Shown one piece after another: positions 7,743-11,884 of a stretch of DNA of 11,884 nucleotides (positions are counted from its first letter, which is position 1; each line of letters opens with the position of its first letter). Both the position numbers and the translations under genes were made by a program. The DNA is taken from positions 1 through 11,884 of the forward strand of contig JAHEKO010000035.1 of assembly GCA_024638355.1 (NCBI GenBank), in the 5' to 3' direction. Source of the stretch: Acidobacteriota bacterium. GTDB taxonomy: Bacteria > Acidobacteriota > Thermoanaerobaculia > Multivoradales > JAHEKO01. Below the pieces are notes generated by a model. It ran no database searches and was not told the DNA's origin. It worked only from the letters and a program-made list of their open reading frames with translations.

Positions 7743-8911
7743 GCCTCGCTCCACAGGCGGATCGAGTCCGAGAACGTGCCGGCCTGCTCGCGGATCACGG
7801 CGAACTGACCGGTGTTCTCCGAGTACTTGAACTGAGTGTGCGGGATGCCCTCGGCGGCGAGCGCCTCGACGAGCATCGGCTGCTCGAGCAACGCGGGATC
7901 GCAGAAGCTCGGTGCGCAGAAGATGACGCCCTCGGCCTGGTTGCGCTTCACCGACTCCACCAGCCAACCACCACGGCGCCCCTCCGGCTGATAGACCGAG
8001 GCGGTCTGGCAGCTGCATTCGAGATAGGCCGCGGCGAGCCGGTCGAGCGGGTCGCCCTCCTCGGGCACGTCTTCCGTGAGCCAACGCAGCCCCAGGAGCA
8101 GGTCGTCGTCGACGATCGAGCAGCCCGCCCGCTCGAGAGTCAGGAGCAGACCGAGGGGAGGTTGCTCGCAAAACGTGCCCACGAGCACGATCCGGCTCAG
8201 ATCCTCCTCGCGGCGCTCGGACTCCTCGGCCACGAGCTCTCGGTAGCGCCGCAGCAACGTCGTGTGCTCCTCCGGCGGCAGGACGCTGCCGGCTCGAGTC
8301 ACCAGGTAGAGCTCCGAGGCCGGATAGAGCCAGGGTTCCAGGCTGCGGGCCTCGTAGAGCCGGCGGATCTCCCGCCGGTTCTCGTTGTAGATCTCGAGAC
8401 TCCGCGCGAGCGCTCGGGCGTCGCGCGGACGGCCCGCCAAGCCGGAGAAATCGCTCCACAGCTGCTCGAGCTCCCGTCGCCAATAGGCCCCACCGACATC
8501 GGGCGAGAAGTTCTGCGGCACGTCGACGTAGCGCACGTAGCGATCCGGAAACAGGAGCCGCCACATGCCCGAGAGGTTGCGAATGACGTCGCAGATCGAC
8601 GGAAAGAGCATCCCGTCGAGCACGTCGAGCCGTCCGGTCAGAGCCATTTCGATGGTGCTGCGGGGAATGTGACAGATGTAGCTCTGGAAGTAGGCATCGC
8701 CGCGGATGATCTCCAGGCGATCTCCGGCTCCCAGCACCCCCACGGGCAGCATGCCCGACGCATGGATCAGCTCGCGCGGCACGTAGATCGGCATGTAGCC
8801 GACGGCCTTGCGGCCGGAGCCCTGCCCCTTCCACTCGCGGACGCAGGCGAAGTCGACGTCCTCCGATAGCCCGCGGACCCGGTCGAGCAGCTGGGCGAGC
8901 TCGGCATTCAT
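7739..8911 (-). CDS. bcrC: Benzoyl-CoA reductase subunit C (class I)
   Basis: One of the two subunits forming the active-site half of ATP-dependent benzoyl-CoA reductase, in the 2-hydroxyacyl-CoA dehydratase D-component family (390 aa, close to the usual BcrC/BadD size). The BcrBC pair binds [4Fe-4S] clusters and benzoyl-CoA and accepts electrons from BcrAD. Cysteines that could serve as ligands include C80 (SYIC), C107 (SIC), C248 (GTFC), C299 and C301 (ECSC), and C332/C337 (FCAPSFC); which ones bind iron cannot be told from sequence alone. The family trait of a conserved YVPRELIHASGMLPV stretch is at residues 43-57. The start is the ATG at 8911, which forms an ATGA overlap with the dch stop; the frame stays open further upstream only as a shadow over dch. 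The stop forms a GTGA with the chosen bcrB start. Assignment of C versus B rests on length and on the order C-B-A-D known from Thauera. Confidence 0.92.
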   Translation of the reverse strand: MNAELAQLLDRVRGLSEDVDFACVREWKGQGSGRKAVGYMPIYVPRELIHASGMLPVGVLGAGDRLEIIRGDAYFQSYICHIPRSTIEMALTGRLDVLDGMLFPSICDVIRNLSGMWRLLFPDRYVRYVDVPQNFSPDVGGAYWRRELEQLWSDFSGLAGRPRDARALARSLEIYNENRREIRRLYEARSLEPWLYPASELYLVTRAGSVLPPEEHTTLLRRYRELVAEESERREEDLSRIVLVGTFCEQPPLGLLLTLERAGCSIVDDDLLLGLRWLTEDVPEEGDPLDRLAAAYLECSCQTASVYQPEGRRGGWLVESVKRNQAEGVIFCAPSFCDPALLEQPMLVEALAAEGIPHTQFKYSENTGQFAVIREQAGTFSDSIRLWSEA

Positions 8912-9696
8912 CCTTCCAGCCCACCTCTCTGCCAGCGCGGCGGTCTCTTCTCGAGAAAGGCGCGAATACCCTCGACCGCGTCGGGCTCGAGCATCAGCTC
9001 GTCGACATACTGCCGCTCCAACGACGGCAGCTCCTCGGCCAGCGCCTTGCGGAGCACCCACCGCGTTGCCCGCACCGCCTGGGCCAGCGCCGCCGGCGAG
9101 CGGTCCAGAAAGTCGTTCGCCAGCCAGGTCGACAGCGCCTCTTCGAGCGTTCCGTCGGGCGTCGTGCGGTTCACCAGGCCGGTCTCCGCGGCTCTCGTGC
9201 CGCTCCACGCCGAACCGGTCAGGATGAGCTCGGACGCCGGACCGGCACCGACACGAACCGGCAGCAGGGCCGAGGCGGCCGGTGGGAAGACGCCCAGCCT
9301 GATCTCGGGCTGGCCGAGAGCGGCGCCCTCCTCGGCGAGGAGGAGGTCGCAGACGAGGGCAAGCTCGAGCCCTCCGCCGAGGCAGCTGCCGCGGATCGCG
9401 GCGATGGTGGGGGCCGGCAGCTCGAGAAAGCGCCCCAGAAGCGCGTGCAGCTCGGCCAGGACCGCCTCGATCTGGCCCGGGAGATGCTCCTCGACACTCG
9501 CTCCGAAGCTGAAGTTCGGACCCTGCGTGCCGACGACGATCGCTACCAGGTCTCTACGGCCCTCGAGCGCGTCGCAGATCCGACCGAGGTCGGCGATCAT
9601 CGCGCGGTCCAGTATGTTGGCTTTGGGGGCGGCGAGGTGGACCCTCGCGACCCGCTCCTGGAAGTCGTACCCGAGCGTGGCGCGCTCGCCGCTCAC
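8908..9696 (-). CDS. dch: Cyclohexa-1,5-diene-1-carbonyl-CoA hydratase
   Basis: Crotonase-family hydratase (262 aa) that adds water to the dienoyl-CoA product of benzoyl-CoA reductase, forming 6-hydroxycyclohex-1-ene-1-carbonyl-CoA. The first oxyanion-hole segment reads GPNFSFGASVEEHLP (residues 59-73), which I recognise as characteristic of the dienoyl-CoA hydratase rather than a general enoyl-CoA hydratase. The second is GSCLGGGLELALVCD (103-117). Two acidic residues align with the catalytic pair of crotonase: E111 in GGGLELA and E131 in GQPEIRLG. Translation starts at GTG 9696, inside a GTGA overlap with the oah stop, with GAGG a few bases upstream. The TGA stop in turn overlaps the ATG of bcrC. 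Length is normal for the family and nothing appears truncated. A generic enoyl-CoA hydratase role is the alternative, but the motif and context make it unlikely. Confidence 0.93.
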   Translation of the reverse strand: MSGERATLGYDFQERVARVHLAAPKANILDRAMIADLGRICDALEGRRDLVAIVVGTQGPNFSFGASVEEHLPGQIEAVLAELHALLGRFLELPAPTIAAIRGSCLGGGLELALVCDLLLAEEGAALGQPEIRLGVFPPAASALLPVRVGAGPASELILTGSAWSGTRAAETGLVNRTTPDGTLEEALSTWLANDFLDRSPAALAQAVRATRWVLRKALAEELPSLERQYVDELMLEPDAVEGIRAFLEKRPPRWQRGGLEG

Positions 9697-10796
9697 GCTC
9701 CGACCTCGTCCGCCTCGGCGACCCAGGGCGCCACTTCGCGAATCAGCTCTTCACCCCAGCGCGCGCCCTCGGACAGGCGCCGGCGCACCTGCACGAAGTC
9801 CACCTCCCTCGCTTCGCGCGTGCCGTAGTGGAAGGCCCGGAACCCGGCGTTCGCCTCGGTCATCATGTTGAGCGCGAGCCACGCGCGGTTCGTCTCGCGG
9901 TTGCGGTCCCAGTGCTCGAGCTTGTGCTTGCGCAGGCTCTCGACGGTCTTGGTGAGGCAGTCCGGCATGGTGTAGACGAGATCGGTACACAGCTCCTCGA
10001 CAGCCTCGTCGAGGAGACCCAGGTCGGTGGTGCCCGAACGCAGGAGCTCCCGCCCTCGTTCGCGCTCCTCTCCGGTTTTCCACTCGCCCAGCACCAGCCG
10101 GCCCCAGGAGTCGAGATGCCGATCGGTGACGACCAGGGGATTGGCCACCCACTCGCCTTCGACCTTGAGGGCTGGAACGATCTTGGTCAGCCCGCCCAGG
10201 ATGTAGAAACGGTGCGCGCTCCAGGGTCTGCAGAGCGTGCCGGAGATCATCGCGTTCTCCATGCCCACGAAGAGCGGCAGGAAGTCGGTGCTGCCGCCGT
10301 CCGGAGCCGAGCCGTGCTTCGGACCCGCCTGGCTGAACACCGCGAGATCGCTGGCGATCGAAAAGTCGCACGCCATGCCGATCTCCTGACCACCGCCCAC
10401 TCGCATGCCGTTCGCGCGGCAGATCACCGGTTTGTCGCAGTGCAGGATCCCCGACACCATGTCGTTGAACAGACGCATGTACTGCCGGTACTCACCCGGC
10501 GCGCCGCTGTAGATCTCGGCGTACTCGCGCGTGTTGCCGCCGCTGCAGAACGCCCGATCGCCGGCGCCGGTGAAGACCACCGCCACCGCCGCGCGATCGT
10601 TGGAGGCCTTGCGGAAGGCCAGGATCACCTCCTTGACGGTCTCGGTGGTGTAGCTGTTCAGCTCGCGAGGATTGTTCAGCGTGATCCAGACGTTGTGGAG
10701 ACCCGCGATCGGCTCACCCTCGCGATCACGCACCGACCGCCGCTCGTAGAGGATTTCGCGCGGCTCGAAGCGATCGGTCAAATCGTGGCTCTTCAC
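9693..10796 (-). CDS. oah: 6-oxocyclohex-1-ene-1-carbonyl-CoA hydrolase
   Basis: Ring-opening hydrolase (367 aa) of the crotonase superfamily, BamA/Oah type. It adds water to 6-oxocyclohex-1-ene-1-carbonyl-CoA and hydrolyses the C-C bond, giving 3-hydroxypimelyl-CoA. Crotonase features are visible: the first oxyanion segment at FCSGGNTREY (residues 83-92), the second at GMRVGGGQEIGMACD (130-144), followed by the SQAGPKHGSAPDGGSTD block (155-171) and a long C-terminal part containing VPALKVEG and NPLVVTDRHLD that simple enoyl-CoA hydratases lack. I place the start at a GTG at 10796 because AAGGAG (10807-10802) lies 5 bases upstream; a GTG two codons earlier (10802) is in frame but would sit inside that ribosome site. 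The stop overlaps the GTG of dch (GTGA). The length is close to that of known Oah/BamA proteins and no key segment is missing. Confidence 0.93.
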   Translation of the reverse strand: MKSHDLTDRFEPREILYERRSVRDREGEPIAGLHNVWITLNNPRELNSYTTETVKEVILAFRKASNDRAAVAVVFTGAGDRAFCSGGNTREYAEIYSGAPGEYRQYMRLFNDMVSGILHCDKPVICRANGMRVGGGQEIGMACDFSIASDLAVFSQAGPKHGSAPDGGSTDFLPLFVGMENAMISGTLCRPWSAHRFYILGGLTKIVPALKVEGEWVANPLVVTDRHLDSWGRLVLGEWKTGEERERGRELLRSGTTDLGLLDEAVEELCTDLVYTMPDCLTKTVESLRKHKLEHWDRNRETNRAWLALNMMTEANAGFRAFHYGTREAREVDFVQVRRRLSEGARWGEELIREVAPWVAEADEVGA

Positions 10797-10801
10797 GGAC
10801 A

Positions 10802-10807
10802 CTCCTT
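10802..10807 (-). promoter_or_regulatory. Ribosome binding site deciding the oah start
   Basis: Minus-strand AAGGAG, 5 bases before the GTG at 10796 and starting immediately after the had stop codon. It overlaps the alternative in-frame GTG at 10802, so it argues for the shorter oah reading. Confidence 0.6.
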
Positions 10808-11884
10808 TCAGTTCGCGTGCTCCGAAGGCACCAGGATCGCTCGTCCGGTGAGGCGGTGTTCCGCAACCGCCTGGAGAACCTCAGGCGCTCGATCCAGGGG
10901 ATGCGTCTCCACATAGGGCTCGAGCACGACTTTGCCGGCCAGCACGAGATCGAGCGCCTCGGGATAGCGCTCCGGCGAGCTGCCCCAGTTGCCTCGAGCC
11001 GTCGCGTCGAACGCCATGAGATTGGACAGCCGGAGCTCGAGCTTGTCCGGAGTGAAGCCGACGACCGCCAGGTGCGCTCCGGGATCGAGTAGAGCCCACG
11101 CCGTCCGCTGGCCGGCGGCGGTCCCGCTGGTCTCGAAGATCTTCAGCCCGACGCCCGCGCGCTCGCGCGCGAACTGTCGAACCGCGGCCTTGATCTCCCG
11201 TCGGTCGAGCTCGGAGGCGTCCAGGCCGAGCTTCGCTCCATGGCTCGACGCCAGCTCCAGGCGCGAGCTGTCGACGTCGATCGCCACCACCGCGGCGCCG
11301 AGCGCGGCGGCGATCTGGACACCGAAGCCGCCCACGCCGCCCGCACCCACGAAGACCGCGACATCGTCTGCGGACAGCCCGGCACGTTGGATGGCCTCCA
11401 GCGGCGTCGTGACCGCGTCGGCGACGACCGACAGCAGAGCGAGCGACAGCCCCTCGGGGAGCTCGTCCGGCACCCGGCAGAGCCCGTGGCTCGGCACCGT
11501 CACGTGGGTGGCGAAGCCGCCATGGCCGTGATTGCCCGGCATGAACTGCCGGCGGCAGATCGTCTGCCGGCCGGCCTCGCAGGCGTCGCACGAGCCGCAG
11601 GGCACGACCGCCGGCACGATGACGTCGCGATCGATCCAGTCCGACGCCTCGCTTCCCGCCGCCACCACACGTCCCGAGATCTCGTGGCCGAGCACCAACG
11701 GCAGCGGATGACGGGTCGGAACCCCGTCGACCGCGAACGAGACGTCGGTGTGGCAGACGCCGCAGCCGGCCACCTGCACCACCACCTGCCGCGGCTCGGG
11801 CGCCGCGGCTGGCAGCTCCCAGCGCTCGAGCGGCTGGCCCGGAGCGATCAATCGAAAGCCATAGGGATCGCCATGCGTCGACAT
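10808..11884 (-). CDS. had: 6-hydroxycyclohex-1-ene-1-carbonyl-CoA dehydrogenase
   Basis: Zinc-dependent medium-chain alcohol dehydrogenase (358 aa as read) expected to oxidise 6-hydroxycyclohex-1-ene-1-carbonyl-CoA to the 6-oxo compound with NAD+, between Dch and Oah in benzoyl-CoA degradation. Visible features: GCGVCHTD with the catalytic zinc ligand C41, GHE with H67, four structural zinc cysteines C96, C99, C102 and C110, and a Rossmann loop GAGGVGGFG near residues 180-188. An Asp at 203 at the end of the second strand favours NAD over NADP. The ATG is the very last codon of the window, so the upstream region and ribosome site are unseen and a longer form is possible; the first residues do resemble a normal N-terminus for this family. 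The next gene, oah, begins within about 12 bases of its TGA stop. The specific substrate is assigned mainly from the neighbours oah, dch and bcrCBAD; by sequence alone it is a zinc alcohol dehydrogenase. Confidence 0.88.
   Translation of the reverse strand: MSTHGDPYGFRLIAPGQPLERWELPAAAPEPRQVVVQVAGCGVCHTDVSFAVDGVPTRHPLPLVLGHEISGRVVAAGSEASDWIDRDVIVPAVVPCGSCDACEAGRQTICRRQFMPGNHGHGGFATHVTVPSHGLCRVPDELPEGLSLALLSVVADAVTTPLEAIQRAGLSADDVAVFVGAGGVGGFGVQIAAALGAAVVAIDVDSSRLELASSHGAKLGLDASELDRREIKAAVRQFARERAGVGLKIFETSGTAAGQRTAWALLDPGAHLAVVGFTPDKLELRLSNLMAFDATARGNWGSSPERYPEALDLVLAGKVVLEPYVETHPLDRAPEVLQAVAEHRLTGRAILVPSEHAN

Noticed and set aside
7743..8924. Long upstream extension of the bcrB frame over bcrC
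   Set aside because: The extra 394 codons are low-complexity Arg/Ala/Gly-rich and overlap bcrC, which has unmistakable family motifs in another frame. The open frame is a composition effect, not a fusion.
8912..9208. Upstream extension of the bcrC frame over dch
   Set aside because: The 99 extra residues do not resemble any BcrC N-terminus and overlap the well-conserved dch. The ATGA overlap at 8911 is the better start.

Overview
The window is one continuous block of 12 genes, all read from the minus strand (from position 11884 down to 1). It has almost no noncoding DNA. The largest gap is about 105 bases, between the HMGL-like gene and the Mo-hydroxylase small subunit; there are no RNA genes, insertion sequences or CRISPR arrays that I can see. 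The DNA is GC-rich throughout, with G/C-ending codons and frequent GTG starts. The content points to a bacterium able to degrade aromatic compounds without oxygen through benzoyl-CoA. The taxon cannot be fixed from this window. The gene set is of the Thauera type (Had/Oah/Dch with a BcrCBAD reductase), but the gene order had-oah-dch and the flanking genes differ from what I remember of the Thauera and Rhodopseudomonas operons.

Region 1 (11884 to about 4268) is a complete central benzoyl-CoA module. bcrC, bcrB, bcrA and bcrD encode the four subunits of class I, ATP-dependent benzoyl-CoA reductase. This enzyme reduces benzoyl-CoA to cyclohexa-1,5-diene-1-carbonyl-CoA. dch encodes the diene hydratase, had the NAD-dependent 6-hydroxycyclohex-1-ene-1-carbonyl-CoA dehydrogenase, and oah the ring-opening hydrolase that gives 3-hydroxypimelyl-CoA. 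Every junction from oah to the gene after bcrD is, or can be read as, a 4-base GTGA or ATGA stop/start overlap. This suggests tight translational coupling.

Region 2 (4271 to 2964) holds a GNAT acetyltransferase fused to the operon by an ATGA overlap with bcrD, then a protein with an N-terminal zinc ribbon and about six TPR repeats. Region 3 (2967 to 1714) is a DRE-TIM acyltransferase/lyase of the isopropylmalate/homocitrate/Re-citrate synthase type, again starting in an ATGA overlap. Region 4 (1608 to 1) encodes a two-subunit molybdenum hydroxylase: a small protein with two [2Fe-2S] clusters and a Tat-signal-bearing molybdopterin subunit, cut off by the window edge.

The working picture is a core dearomatisation and ring-opening operon, followed by genes whose link to aromatic metabolism is inferred only from position: possible protein acetylation, a possible assembly or scaffold protein, a possible acetyl-CoA-using enzyme and a possible periplasmic oxidation of an aldehyde or heterocycle. 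No ferredoxin, ferredoxin reductase, benzoate-CoA ligase, transporter or regulator is visible in the window.
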